A DNA stretch of 64,000 nt from Parvimonas sp000223315 (GTDB lineage Bacteria; Bacillota; Clostridia; Tissierellales; Peptoniphilaceae): positions 496,001 through 560,000 of the forward strand of contig CP189843.1 of the NCBI GenBank assembly GCA_050262155.1. The letters run 5' to 3'. The notes under the pieces were generated by a model. The model was not told the origin of the DNA. It ran no database searches and saw only the letters and a program-made list of their open reading frames with translations. Numbering within the stretch: position 1 is the first letter of the stretch; each line of letters starts with the position of its first letter. Shown one piece after another: positions 26,883 to 35,979 of the stretch. Both the position numbers and the translations under genes were made by a program.

Positions 26883-29102
26883 ATGAAATTAACAGGAGAA
26901 GTTATAAAGGTCAGATATGTAAATGAGGAAAATGGATATTCTGTTTTTGACTTAAATACAAGTGATGGTGAAATCAAAATTGTAGGAATTTTTGATTCTG
27001 TTAATGTCGGAGAAAGTTTAGAAGTTGAAGGGGAGTTTACATACGATAACAAATATGGGGAACAGCTTAATGTAACTTCCTATCAAAAAAAATTGCCTAG
27101 TTCTATTATAGAAATTGAAAGATATCTTTCTAGTGGGATTATTTCTACAATTGGGTCTAAAAATGCAAGTTATATTGTTGAAAAATTTGGGAAAAAAAGT
27201 TTAGATATAGTTTTTGATGAAACTGACAGATTGATAGAAGTTAAAGGAATCGGAAAGAAAAGTATCGAAAAAATAAAAAAATCAGTTGAGGAATTAAGAT
27301 TTAGCAAAAATATATTATTTCATCTTAGCGGACTTGGGATAAGTTTAAGTTTATCAAAAAAAATTTATAACATCTTTAGAGAAGATACTTTAGAAATTAT
27401 TAATGAAAATCCGTATAAGCTGATAAAAAATGTAAAGGGGATTGGCTTTTTAAAAGCAGATGAAATAGCTTTAAAGAATAATTTAGATAAAAATAGCCCT
27501 TATAGAATTGAGTCTGCAATTCTATATGTACTAAATCAAAAAGCTATAAATTTTGGACATGTTTATTATCCAAAAGAAAAACTTACTGATGAAGTTTCTA
27601 AACTTATAAAAGTGGAAAAAGAACTTATAGAGCCTGTATATATGAATTTACTTTTATCTTCAGAAGTTGTTATAGACAATTCATTTGAAGAATCAAATAT
27701 TTATTTGGATTATTTATATATTTCTGAAAGCTATATTGCAAGTAAACTTGCAAAAATGGCATTAAATGAAGATTTCAAAATTTTATTTGACATTGAAAAG
27801 GAAATAAAGGAAGCAATTAAAAGTTTGTCTATAAAATTGTCAGGAATTCAAATAGATGCAATAAAATCCTGTTTTAAAGAAAATATATCAATTATAACAG
27901 GTGGACCGGGTACTGGTAAAACCACAATAATAAATACAATTGCTAAGATATATTTAGACAATGGATATAATATTTCTCTTTGTGCTCCAACAGGTAGAGC
28001 TGCAAAAAGAATTGAAGAAACTACCGGAATAGAAGCTAAAACTATTCACAGAATGTTAGGATATATTCCAAGTAGTTATGATGATATTGGACATTTTGAA
28101 TATAATGAAGATAATCCTTTAGAAACAGATTTAATTATAATTGATGAGATGAGTATGGTTGATGTGGTCCTTTTTGAGAAATTGTTAAGAGGAACAAAGG
28201 ACAATACGAGATTAATCATTGTTGGGGATGTTGATCAGTTACCAAGTGTTGGAGCGGGAAATGTTTTAAGTGATTTAATAAATTCTGAAAAGATAAAATA
28301 TACAAAACTTGTTGATATTTTTAGACAATCTGAAAATAGTAATATAATTGTTAATGCTCATAAAATTAATAATGGGCAAGAGCCGATTTTAAATGAAAAA
28401 AATAGTGATTTTTTCTTTTTAAAAACTGAAACTCCTGCAATTACCAGAAATGTTGTAGTTGATTTGATTAGTAAAAGACTTCCGAAAGCCTATGGCTATG
28501 ATTTTTCTAGAGATATTCAAATTCTTACTCAAAGTAGAAAAGGAATTTGTGGGGTTTTTGAATTAAATAGATTGTTACAAGATATTTTAAATCCAAAAAA
28601 TGAAGAAACTGATGAAATATTAGTTGGTAATAAACTTTTTCGTGTAAATGATAAAGTTATGCAAACTAAAAACAATTATAATCTTTCTTTTGTTGATTCT
28701 GATGGCGAAGAAAATTTTGGAGTATATAATGGAGATATGGGACATATTATTTTTATTGATAAATCAAGTAAGAAATTGACTGTTGAAATGGATGATAAAA
28801 GGCTTATAGATTATACTTTAGAAGATTTGGATAATTTGGAATTAGCTTATGCAATAACTATTCATAAGTCTCAAGGTTCTGAGTTTAAATCTGTTATCAT
28901 TCCAATGTTTGATGGATATAAACTACTTCAAACTAGAAATTTATTATATACTGCAATTACAAGAGCTAAGGAAAATATTGTACTAGTTGGAGATAAGAAT
29001 GTTATGAACAATATGATTAGAAATAACACTATAAATAGCAGATATTCAAATTTGGAAAATAGAATTAAACATTTTTACGGTCTTGTTGAGGAATTGTTGT
29101 AA
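26883..29102 (+). CDS. recD2: RecD2-type 5'-3' DNA helicase
   Basis: RecD2 is a RecBC-independent superfamily 1B helicase used in DNA repair and replication-fork maintenance. The 739-residue protein has the long N-terminal region with an OB-like start and helix-hairpin-helix motifs (VKGIGKKSIEKI near 125, VKGIGFLKADEI near 195). The motor follows: Walker A GGPGTGKTT at about 340, DEMSMVD near 420, DVDQLPSVG, and the C-terminal AITIHKSQGSEF near 655. GGAGAAG precedes the ATG. Its stop overlaps the comF start (TAATG), so the two genes are translationally coupled. Confidence 0.94.
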   Translation: MKLTGEVIKVRYVNEENGYSVFDLNTSDGEIKIVGIFDSVNVGESLEVEGEFTYDNKYGEQLNVTSYQKKLPSSIIEIERYLSSGIISTIGSKNASYIVEKFGKKSLDIVFDETDRLIEVKGIGKKSIEKIKKSVEELRFSKNILFHLSGLGISLSLSKKIYNIFREDTLEIINENPYKLIKNVKGIGFLKADEIALKNNLDKNSPYRIESAILYVLNQKAINFGHVYYPKEKLTDEVSKLIKVEKELIEPVYMNLLLSSEVVIDNSFEESNIYLDYLYISESYIASKLAKMALNEDFKILFDIEKEIKEAIKSLSIKLSGIQIDAIKSCFKENISIITGGPGTGKTTIINTIAKIYLDNGYNISLCAPTGRAAKRIEETTGIEAKTIHRMLGYIPSSYDDIGHFEYNEDNPLETDLIIIDEMSMVDVVLFEKLLRGTKDNTRLIIVGDVDQLPSVGAGNVLSDLINSEKIKYTKLVDIFRQSENSNIIVNAHKINNGQEPILNEKNSDFFFLKTETPAITRNVVVDLISKRLPKAYGYDFSRDIQILTQSRKGICGVFELNRLLQDILNPKNEETDEILVGNKLFRVNDKVMQTKNNYNLSFVDSDGEENFGVYNGDMGHIIFIDKSSKKLTVEMDDKRLIDYTLEDLDNLELAYAITIHKSQGSEFKSVIIPMFDGYKLLQTRNLLYTAITRAKENIVLVGDKNVMNNMIRNNTINSRYSNLENRIKHFYGLVEELL

Positions 29103-29743
29103 TGATAAAAAAATTTTTAAAAAGTTTCTTTTTTAATGAAGATTATTGTTTTTTCTGTAAAGATAATATTGTAAAAGATTTTTATTTGTGTGAGGATTGT
29201 ATATCCAAAATAAGAAAATATGACAAGGAAATTTTTAATGATTATGGAGAAGAATATTTTAAAAAAGATATTTTATTCTATTATTCTGGAATACTAAAGA
29301 TAAAAATTAAGGAATTTAAGTTTGAAAATGGAGTGTATTTAAAAAATCCTTTTGGAAAGTTGATATATGAAAATTTGGATAAATCTTTGCTTGAAAAGAT
29401 GGATTTTATTGCTTATGTTCCTTCAAGTAAAAAGAAGATGAAACTCAGAGGATATAATCATTCAAAACTTCTTGCAGAGGAAATTTCAAAGTATTCTAAT
29501 ATACCATTATTTGATAATCTTCGTAAGATAAAAAATACAAAATCACAACATTTTTTATCCCTTGAAGAAAGAAGTGTAAATTTACAAAATTCCTTTTTAG
29601 TTGATTGTGATTTAAGTGGAAAAAATATTTTGCTATTAGATGATATACACACAAGTGGTGCAACAATTGATGAATGTTATAAAGAACTTAAAAAGGCAAA
29701 TTGTAATTTTGTTTGGGCTGTTTGTCTATGTGGAGTATTCTAA
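29102..29743 (+). CDS. comF: ComF-family phosphoribosyltransferase-like protein
   Basis: ComF proteins help natural transformation, probably in handling single-stranded DNA after uptake. The 213-residue protein has an N-terminal zinc finger (CFFCKDN and CEDCISK) and a C-terminal type I phosphoribosyltransferase fold with LLLDDIHTSGATIDEC near 180-195. The middle motif KLRGYNHSKLLA is also family-typical. The ATG overlaps the recD2 stop by one base. No comE or comG genes are in the window, so competence itself is not shown. Confidence 0.9.
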   Translation: MIKKFLKSFFFNEDYCFFCKDNIVKDFYLCEDCISKIRKYDKEIFNDYGEEYFKKDILFYYSGILKIKIKEFKFENGVYLKNPFGKLIYENLDKSLLEKMDFIAYVPSSKKKMKLRGYNHSKLLAEEISKYSNIPLFDNLRKIKNTKSQHFLSLEERSVNLQNSFLVDCDLSGKNILLLDDIHTSGATIDECYKELKKANCNFVWAVCLCGVF

Positions 29744-29754
29744 TGTTCTAAATT

Positions 29755-29781
29755 AAGCGAGTTTGGGTGACTCGCTTTTTT
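29755..29781 (+). terminator. Terminator of the murA/recD2-comF unit
   Basis: AAGCGAGT and ACTCGCTT form a perfect 8-bp stem with a 7-base loop, followed by T residues. Confidence 0.88.
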
Positions 29782-29862
29782 GTTATTAAAATTTAGAAAA
29801 TTTATTAATATAATTCAAGTATAAAAAAATATTAAAAAACTTGAAAAAAAGTCATATTTCTA

Positions 29863-29878
29863 ATTGTAAACGCTTATT
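29863..29878 (+). promoter_or_regulatory. cre-like box (CcpA/LacI-type operator)
   Basis: ATTGTAAACGCTTATT contains TGTAAACGCTTATT, which matches the TGWAANCGNTNWCA catabolite-response consensus at 12 of 14 positions, with the central CG intact. Overlap with the -35 predicts repression. Binding is not shown. Confidence 0.45.
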
Positions 29879-29892
29879 CAAAATGATATAAT
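29864..29892 (+). promoter_or_regulatory. Promoter of the Phn-type importer operon
   Basis: TTGTAA (29864-29869), 17 bases, TATAAT (29887-29892) with TGa upstream. The -35 lies inside the cre-like box. Confidence 0.7.
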
Positions 29893-29941
29893 ATAAGGGC
29901 AAATCATACAATTTATGTTTCACTAATATATAGGGGGAATT

Positions 29942-30994
29942 ATGAAAATATTTAAAAGAATTTTAATTTCATCTTTGGCACTTGTTTTAAGTGCCGGACT
30001 TCTTGTGGGCTGTGGCTCTAAAAAAGAAGAAAAAAAATCTGCTGATGGAAAAACTACTATTGAAAAACTTACAATTGGTTTTGTACCTTCAAGAGAACCA
30101 TCAGAAATAGTTACTGCAACTGAACCTTTAAAAAAATTATTAAAGGAACAATTGGCTAAAGAAGGCTTTGATGTTAAAAATGTTGATATAACAGTTGGAA
30201 CAAGTTTTGAAGCTGTAGGTGAAGGTCTTAATGCCGGAACTTTAGATGTTGGATTTATTCCAGCTGGAACTTATGTTTTATATAGAGATGGAGCAGAAGT
30301 TCTTTTAACTGCTACTAGAAAAGGTCTTTCTATAAATGATGATTCTGCTAAAGTTTGGAATGACCAAAAACCAACAAAGAAAACTGATGAACAAGTTACT
30401 TCTTATAGAGCATTAATGATTGCCGGACCTTCTGAAAAAGGACAAGCAATAGCTAAAAAAGTAAATGCAGGAGAAAAATTAACATGGGATGATGTTAAAG
30501 ATTTAAAATGGAGTGTTATGAATCCAACTTCTCCTGCTGGATATATTTATCCAACTCTTTGGTTAAATGAAACTTTTGGAAAAACTATTAAAGATTTAGG
30601 AAATAATGCAATTTTAAGTGATTCTTACGGCTCTGCATTTGCAAGACTTGCTTCAGGACAAGTTGATGTACTTTGTACATATGCTGATGCAAGACTTGAT
30701 CAAGAAAAGAAATGGACTGAAAATTACGGAAGAAAAGCATCTATTTGGGAAGAAACAAATCTTATAGGTGTAACTGCTCCTATTTATAATGATACTGTAA
30801 GTGTTTCTAAGAAGTCTAAAAATGTAACACCTGAATTCAAAAAAGCTTTAGAAAAAGCATTGATTGAAATTGCTAAAACTGAAGAAGGTAAGAAAGTTAT
30901 ATCAGTTTATAGTCATGAAGGTTATCAACCGGCAAAAGATGCTGATTATGATAACGAAGCAAAAGCTCAAGAAATTGTAAAAAAATTAAAATAA
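29942..30994 (+). CDS. phnD: PhnD-type ABC substrate-binding lipoprotein
   Basis: It is the extracellular binding protein of a phosphate/phosphite/phosphonate-type ABC importer. The signal peptide ends in LVGC, giving a lipid anchor at Cys24. The 350-residue mature part shows IGFVPSREPSEI, VGEGLNAGTLDVGFIPAGTYV and the SGQVDVLCTYADAR region typical of the PhnD superfamily. The ligand may be a phosphonate or another phospho-compound; relatives bind thiamine or nucleosides, so the symbol names only the family. A terminator follows before the ATPase gene, so the binding protein is probably made in excess. Confidence 0.88.
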   Translation: MKIFKRILISSLALVLSAGLLVGCGSKKEEKKSADGKTTIEKLTIGFVPSREPSEIVTATEPLKKLLKEQLAKEGFDVKNVDITVGTSFEAVGEGLNAGTLDVGFIPAGTYVLYRDGAEVLLTATRKGLSINDDSAKVWNDQKPTKKTDEQVTSYRALMIAGPSEKGQAIAKKVNAGEKLTWDDVKDLKWSVMNPTSPAGYIYPTLWLNETFGKTIKDLGNNAILSDSYGSAFARLASGQVDVLCTYADARLDQEKKWTENYGRKASIWEETNLIGVTAPIYNDTVSVSKKSKNVTPEFKKALEKALIEIAKTEEGKKVISVYSHEGYQPAKDADYDNEAKAQEIVKKLK

Positions 30995-31025
30995 TGATGA
31001 ATTAATTAAATTGTGTGAGAATTAG

Positions 31026-31049
31026 GGAGAGAGAAATCTCTCCTTTTTT
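31026..31049 (+). terminator. Intra-operon terminator between binding protein and ATPase genes
   Basis: GGAGAGA-GAAA-TCTCTCC followed by six T, 32 bases after the phnD stop. Partial read-through would set a high ratio of binding protein to membrane components. Confidence 0.85.
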
Positions 31050-31071
31050 AACAAAATATATGGAGAAAAGA

Positions 31072-31827
31072 ATGATAGAATTTAAAAAAGTTAGCAAAGT
31101 TTATCCTAATGGAACAAAGGGATTAATTGATATAGATTTACAAATTGAACAGGGAGAGTTTGTAGCTATTATAGGACTTTCCGGTTCCGGAAAATCTACA
31201 TTAATAAGATGTGTCAATAAGATGCATGAAATTACTTCAGGAGAATTAATTGTAAATGATGTCGATGTAAAAAAATTAAGTGGATCAGATATTAGAAAAT
31301 TTAGAAGAAAAATTGGTATGATTTTTCAATCTTTTAACTTAGTTACTAGAACTACAGTTATAAAAAATGTTTTAACTGCATTTGTTCCGGATTTAACAGG
31401 TTTTAGAAAATTTTTTGGAATATTTCCAAAGGAATGTAAGATTAAATCTTTAGAAGCTCTTGATAAAGTAGATATGTTGGAAAAGGCGTATGTAAGAGTT
31501 GACCAACTTTCAGGGGGACAGCAACAAAGAGTTGCATTGGCAAGAGCTTTAGGTCAAAATCCACAAATAATTTTAGCAGATGAACCTGTTGCCGCTCTTG
31601 ACCCTGTAACTTCAAATCAAGTTATGGAAGATTTTAGAAAAATCAATAAAGAAAATAAAATTACTATTTTAATAAATATTCACGATGTTGATTTAGCTTT
31701 AAAATATTGTGATAGAGTTATCGGTATAAACAAAGGTAGAATTGTTTATGATGGAAAATCAAGTGATATTACAAAGGAAATTTTAGATAAAATTTACCAA
31801 AAAGATTTATTTGTAACTGGAGAATAA
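31072..31827 (+). CDS. phnC: PhnC-type ABC transporter ATPase
   Basis: It is the nucleotide-binding subunit that drives the importer. ATG 31072 follows GGAGAAAAG and gives 251 residues, the usual PhnC length. An upstream in-frame GTG at 31015 is not used because it lies before the terminator hairpin. Motifs: Walker A GLSGSGKST, Q-loop MIFQSFNLV, signature LSGGQQQRVALARAL, Walker B ILADEPVAALDP and switch His in NIHDVDLAL. It is followed by two permease genes with 1-base to zero gaps. Confidence 0.93.
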   Translation: MIEFKKVSKVYPNGTKGLIDIDLQIEQGEFVAIIGLSGSGKSTLIRCVNKMHEITSGELIVNDVDVKKLSGSDIRKFRRKIGMIFQSFNLVTRTTVIKNVLTAFVPDLTGFRKFFGIFPKECKIKSLEALDKVDMLEKAYVRVDQLSGGQQQRVALARALGQNPQIILADEPVAALDPVTSNQVMEDFRKINKENKITILINIHDVDLALKYCDRVIGINKGRIVYDGKSSDITKEILDKIYQKDLFVTGE

Positions 31828-31828
31828 T

Positions 31829-32650
31829 ATGAAAAATATATTTGATACTGTATTTCCAAAAGAAAAGATAACTTTAGACAATGGAAAAGTGGTTTTTAGA
31901 CCACGTTCAAAAACTCCTTTAATTACAATCATTGTAATTTTATTGATGTATATTTCAATAAAGGTTACAGGATTTAATTTTGAAGTTTTTAATAATTTTG
32001 GAAACTTTTTTAATATTTTAAAAGGTATGATTCCGCCTGATTTTAGTTATTCAAAAGATGTTTTAACTCCACTTTTTGACACTATAAAAATGTCATTAAT
32101 GGGTTCGTTTTTAGGAGCACTAGTTTCATTACCGGTTGCTATATTAGCTTCCAGCAATATAACTAAAAATAAATTTGTAAATGGATTTTTTAAATTGTTT
32201 TTAAGTATTTTAAGAACTCTACCATCTCTTGTTTGTGCTTTAATAGCTACTTATATATGGGGTCTTGGTACTTTTGCAGGAACTGTTGCAATCTTTATTT
32301 TTTCATTATCTTATGTTGGAAAATTATTGTATGAGTCAATTGAAACTGTTGATATGGGTGCTTTTGAATGTATGGAATCTATGGGATTTACTAAATTCTA
32401 TGCTTTTAGATATGCTATATTACCGGTTGTTTTACCTTCATATATTTCAACAGCACTATTCAACTTTGAAGGTAATGTTAGATATGCAGCAATTTTAGGT
32501 TATGTTGGTGCAGGTGGTATTGGTATGATTTTGAATGAAAAACTCGGTTGGAGAGAATATTCAAAAGTTGGTACTATAGTATTTTTATTACTTTTAACTG
32601 TTTTTGTAATAGAAATTATAAGTGAACATTTTAGAGGAAGGTTGGAGTAA
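31829..32650 (+). CDS. phnE: PhnE-type ABC permease 1
   Basis: This 273-residue inner-membrane protein has about six hydrophobic helices and the permease coupling region ESMGFTKFYAFRYAILP followed by GYVGAGGIGM, which contacts the ATPase. It forms a heterodimer with the next gene product. It starts one base after the phnC stop and its stop overlaps the next start (TAATG). Confidence 0.92.
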   Translation: MKNIFDTVFPKEKITLDNGKVVFRPRSKTPLITIIVILLMYISIKVTGFNFEVFNNFGNFFNILKGMIPPDFSYSKDVLTPLFDTIKMSLMGSFLGALVSLPVAILASSNITKNKFVNGFFKLFLSILRTLPSLVCALIATYIWGLGTFAGTVAIFIFSLSYVGKLLYESIETVDMGAFECMESMGFTKFYAFRYAILPVVLPSYISTALFNFEGNVRYAAILGYVGAGGIGMILNEKLGWREYSKVGTIVFLLLLTVFVIEIISEHFRGRLE

Positions 32651-33471
32651 TGGAAATGATGAATTCAAAAGTAGAAGAAAAATTAAAAAAAGAGCCAAAA
32701 TCTTATACTTATATCATAGCTGTTATTGTTATAGTTTTAGGACTTTTAGTTTGGTCATCAATGTCTATTAAAAAAGGTGATGATGTAAAAGACTCAATGA
32801 CAATTGCTAAAAATATTATAAATGGTATATTACATCCTGATTTGGAATTCCTTTTTAGATTCGATAGTAAAGGTGTAATTTATTTGCTTTTTGAAACAAT
32901 GTGTATTGCATTTTTAGGTACAATAATTGGAGCAATTATTTCTATTCCTTTTGCATTTATTTCTGCAAAGAAAATTGTTTCAAAATATGTGGCTGTAATT
33001 GGAAGATTTTTTACAATGTGTGTTAGAACTGTTCCGGCTTTTATTTATGGACTTATGTTTATAGGTGTTACAGGCCCTGGAGCGTTGGCTGGTGTATTTA
33101 CAATGTCAGTTGTTTCAATAGGAATGGTTACTAAATTATATATAGATGTTATAGAAGATTTAGATTTTGGTATTATCGAATCTCTTTCAGCGATTGGTTG
33201 TACAAAAATTGAGCAAATAAGATATGGAATTTTACCACAAATTTATTCAAAATTAATTTCTATTGTTATTTATAGATTTGATATGAATTTAAGAGATGCA
33301 TCTGTTCTTGGACTTGTAGGAGCAGGCGGAATCGGAGCACCACTTATTTTTGCAATGAACAATTATCGTTGGAATGAAGTTGGCTCAATTTTAGTTGGAA
33401 TAATTATTTTAGTTTTAATTATAGAGGTATTTTCAAACAATGTAAGAAGAAAATTAGCGAGGGGATATTAA
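32650..33471 (+). CDS. phnE: PhnE-type ABC permease 2
   Basis: This is the second 273-residue permease, related to the first, with the matching coupling loop LSAIGCTKIEQIRYGILP and GLVGAGGIGAP. ATG 32650 overlaps the previous stop. ATG 32656 is better spaced from GGAG at 32644-32647 and may be the true start. The stop overlaps the nucleotidase start, so the whole set is one tightly coupled unit. Confidence 0.92.
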   Translation: MEMMNSKVEEKLKKEPKSYTYIIAVIVIVLGLLVWSSMSIKKGDDVKDSMTIAKNIINGILHPDLEFLFRFDSKGVIYLLFETMCIAFLGTIIGAIISIPFAFISAKKIVSKYVAVIGRFFTMCVRTVPAFIYGLMFIGVTGPGALAGVFTMSVVSIGMVTKLYIDVIEDLDFGIIESLSAIGCTKIEQIRYGILPQIYSKLISIVIYRFDMNLRDASVLGLVGAGGIGAPLIFAMNNYRWNEVGSILVGIIILVLIIEVFSNNVRRKLARGY

Positions 33472-34973
33472 TGGCTTTTAAAATTTTATCTACCACTGAT
33501 GTTCATGGTAATTTACTAGCATATAATTTTGTAAACTCTGATATAGCAAATAAAGGACTTTCAAGATTTTCCACTTTTTTAAAAGAAGAAAGAAAAAACG
33601 GGAAAGTAATTTATGTTGATAATGGAGATATAAATCAAGGAACACCTTTGGTGACTTATGCTAATGCTAATTTAAAAGAAAATATAGTTGCTAAAGCTCT
33701 TAATCATTTACATTGTGATTATATAAATATAGGAAATCACGATTTTAACTATGGTAGTGAGTTTTTATATAATTATGTTAAAGAAACCAATGCAAAATGT
33801 ATTACCGGTAATGTAAAGTATAAAAATAAAAAACTTGGAAGTACAGATATTATTGACATAGATAATAAAAAAGTTGCACTAATCGGAGTTGTAACTGACT
33901 ATATTGACCATTGGGAAAATCCTAAAAATTTAGAAAATTTGGAAATATTAAGTGTTTTTGAAACTGTTAAAAATTCAGTTGAAGCTGTTAGAGATAAGGT
34001 TGATTATGTAGTAGTTTTTTATCATGGCGGTTTTGAAAGGGATTTGGAAAGTGGAAATCCTACAGAAAACTTGACAGGAGAAAATGTAGGGTATGAGATT
34101 TGTGATAAAATTTCTGGAATAGATGTTTTAGTTACAGGGCATCAACATAGAACTTTAACAGGAAAGATAAAAGACACTCTTGTAATACAATGTGCCGATG
34201 GCTGTGCAACTTGTATGGAAATTTTATTTGATGAAGATATCTCAGTTAATCTTAAAGATATTTCAGAATATGAAATTGATTTTGAAATGGAAGAAAAATT
34301 TAAAGAAGTTTTAAATGAAACGGAAAAATGGTTGGATATTGAAATTGGTAGTTGTAATAAAGAAATGTATATTTCTGATACAAAGACTGCTCAATTGGCA
34401 AAACATTCAATTACAAGTTTTATAAACAAAATTCAAAAAGAAACAATGGGAGCGGATATTTCTTCTTGTTGTCTTTTTGAAGTTATGCCCGGTTTTGGTA
34501 AAAAGTTAAGATATAGAGATATAATTTTAAATTATCCATTTCCAAATACATTAGTTTTAAAAGAAATGAGTGGGCAAAATATTTTAGATTATTTAACACA
34601 GCTTTCAACTTATTGGATAGTTAAGGATAATAAAATTGACATTAATCCAAAGTTTTTGTATCCAAAAAGAGAGATGTATAATTATGATATGCTTGATGGA
34701 ATAGAATATACAATGAACATTTCAAAAAGTGGTAAAAATTATATAACAGATGTAAAAGTTGATGGAGAAGAGTTGATTTTAGATAAAAAATATAAACTTG
34801 TATTAAATAATTATAGAGCGACTGGTGGAGGAAATTTTTCAGTTTTCCCAGAACTTAAAACTCTTAAAGAAGATACGAGAGATATTGCTGAAGTTTTAAT
34901 TGATTATGTAAAAGAAAATAATTATATTGAAATCGAGGATAAAAACAATATAAAATTAAAAATCGTAGAGTAG
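33471..34973 (+). CDS. Cytoplasmic 5'-nucleotidase/cyclic phosphodiesterase-family metallophosphatase
   Basis: It belongs to the UshA/CpdB family, which removes phosphate from nucleotides or sugar nucleotides. The metal sites are visible: TTDVHGN (9-15), DNGDINQGTP, GNHDFNYG, and VTGHQHR near 225; the C-terminal substrate domain has NYRATGGGNFSVFP. Most relatives are exported, but this 500-residue protein has no signal peptide and must be cytoplasmic. Its start overlaps the permease stop. Co-transcription with the importer suggests it dephosphorylates the imported compound or a product of it, which would fit a phosphorylated or nucleotide-like substrate; this is inference. Confidence 0.9.
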   Translation: MAFKILSTTDVHGNLLAYNFVNSDIANKGLSRFSTFLKEERKNGKVIYVDNGDINQGTPLVTYANANLKENIVAKALNHLHCDYINIGNHDFNYGSEFLYNYVKETNAKCITGNVKYKNKKLGSTDIIDIDNKKVALIGVVTDYIDHWENPKNLENLEILSVFETVKNSVEAVRDKVDYVVVFYHGGFERDLESGNPTENLTGENVGYEICDKISGIDVLVTGHQHRTLTGKIKDTLVIQCADGCATCMEILFDEDISVNLKDISEYEIDFEMEEKFKEVLNETEKWLDIEIGSCNKEMYISDTKTAQLAKHSITSFINKIQKETMGADISSCCLFEVMPGFGKKLRYRDIILNYPFPNTLVLKEMSGQNILDYLTQLSTYWIVKDNKIDINPKFLYPKREMYNYDMLDGIEYTMNISKSGKNYITDVKVDGEELILDKKYKLVLNNYRATGGGNFSVFPELKTLKEDTRDIAEVLIDYVKENNYIEIEDKNNIKLKIVE

Positions 34974-34977
34974 AATT

Positions 34978-35010
34978 AAAGACTATTGCAATTGATGTAA
35001 TAGTCTTTTT
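34978..35010 (+). terminator. Terminator of the Phn-type importer operon
   Basis: AAAGACTATT and AATAGTCTTT pair perfectly around an AT-rich loop, then T residues. Confidence 0.85.
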
Positions 35011-35027
35011 ATGTTAAAAATAGGCAT

Positions 35028-35061
35028 AAAAAAGATACATTTAAATAAAAATATATCTTTT
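35028..35061 (-). terminator. Terminator of the exonuclease III gene
   Basis: On the minus strand AAAGATATA pairs with TGTATCTTT (one G-T pair), followed by a T-run complementary to the A-run at 35028-35033. Confidence 0.65.
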
Positions 35062-35070
35062 AAAAGTAAG

Positions 35071-35823
35071 CTATTTTATTTCCAAATAAACAGGGCAGTG
35101 GTCGCTTCCTAAAATACTTTGATGAATTTGTGCATCAACAAGTCTATCGTCCATATCTTTTGAAGTTAAGAAATAGTCAATTCTCCAACCTGTATTTCTT
35201 TCTCTTGATTTTCCAAAATAACTCCACCAACTATATTCATTTTCTTTATCAGGGTAGAAATATCTAAAAGTGTCTGTAAAACCGCTATCTAAAAGAATGG
35301 ACATCTTTTCTCTTTCTTCATCCGTAAATCCTGCATTTTTTCTATTTGTCTTCGGATTTTTTAAGTCAATTTCTTTATGAGCAACATTTAAGTCGCCACA
35401 AACTATTACTGATTTTGTTTTATTTAAATCAAGTAAGTAATTTCTAAAAGCATCTTCCCAAACCATTCTATAGTCAAGTCTTAAAAGTTCTTGTTTTGAG
35501 TTTGGTGTATAACAAGTTACTAAGAAGAAATCGTCATATTCTAAAGTTATAAGTCTTCCTTCGTTGTCATGTTCTTCCATTCCCATTCCATATTTTACAC
35601 TCAAAGGTTTAAATTTTGTAAAAATAGCAGTTCCGCTATATCCCTTTCTTTGTGCATAATTATAAAAAGTTTCATAGCCTTCAAGTTCTAAATCAAGTTG
35701 ACCTTCACTCATCTTAATTTCTTGTAAACAGAAAAAATCTGCATTAATTTCATTAAAATAATCTAAAAATCCTTTTTTGATACAAGCTCTAAGTCCGTTT
35801 ACATTCCAAGAAATAAATCTCAT
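35071..35823 (-). CDS. exoA: Exodeoxyribonuclease III / AP endonuclease
   Basis: It cuts DNA at abasic sites and trims 3' ends in base-excision repair. The 250-residue protein has the EEP-fold motifs: ISWNVNGLRAC (metal-binding Asn), CLQEIKM (catalytic Glu), CGDLNVAHKEID (Asp/Asn pair), RIDYFLTS and GSDHCPVYLEI (catalytic His). The length is normal for the ExoA/Xth family. GAGGTGAT precedes the start on the minus strand. It is a single-gene unit between two plus-strand genes. Confidence 0.95.
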   Translation of the reverse strand: MRFISWNVNGLRACIKKGFLDYFNEINADFFCLQEIKMSEGQLDLELEGYETFYNYAQRKGYSGTAIFTKFKPLSVKYGMGMEEHDNEGRLITLEYDDFFLVTCYTPNSKQELLRLDYRMVWEDAFRNYLLDLNKTKSVIVCGDLNVAHKEIDLKNPKTNRKNAGFTDEEREKMSILLDSGFTDTFRYFYPDKENEYSWWSYFGKSRERNTGWRIDYFLTSKDMDDRLVDAQIHQSILGSDHCPVYLEIK

Positions 35824-35860
35824 TTAATCACCTCATATTATTTTTTAATCATACTAATTA

Positions 35861-35869
35861 ATTATACCA
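35861..35869 (-). promoter_or_regulatory. Extended -10 promoter of exoA
   Basis: On the minus strand TGgTATAAT lies about 40 bases before the ATG. No convincing -35. Confidence 0.5.
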
Positions 35870-35921
35870 TAATTTTTAAGTTACAAACATCTATTTTAAA
35901 TTTTGCTTTAGTTTGAAACTG

Positions 35922-35950
35922 TTGAAATAAAATACCTTTTGATGTAAAAT
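35922..35950 (+). promoter_or_regulatory. Promoter of the phosphohexomutase gene
   Basis: TTGAAA (35922-35927), 17 bases, TAAAAT (35945-35950), 29 bases before the start codon. Confidence 0.65.
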
Positions 35951-35979
35951 ATAGTAGAATATATATTTAGGAGGACTTT

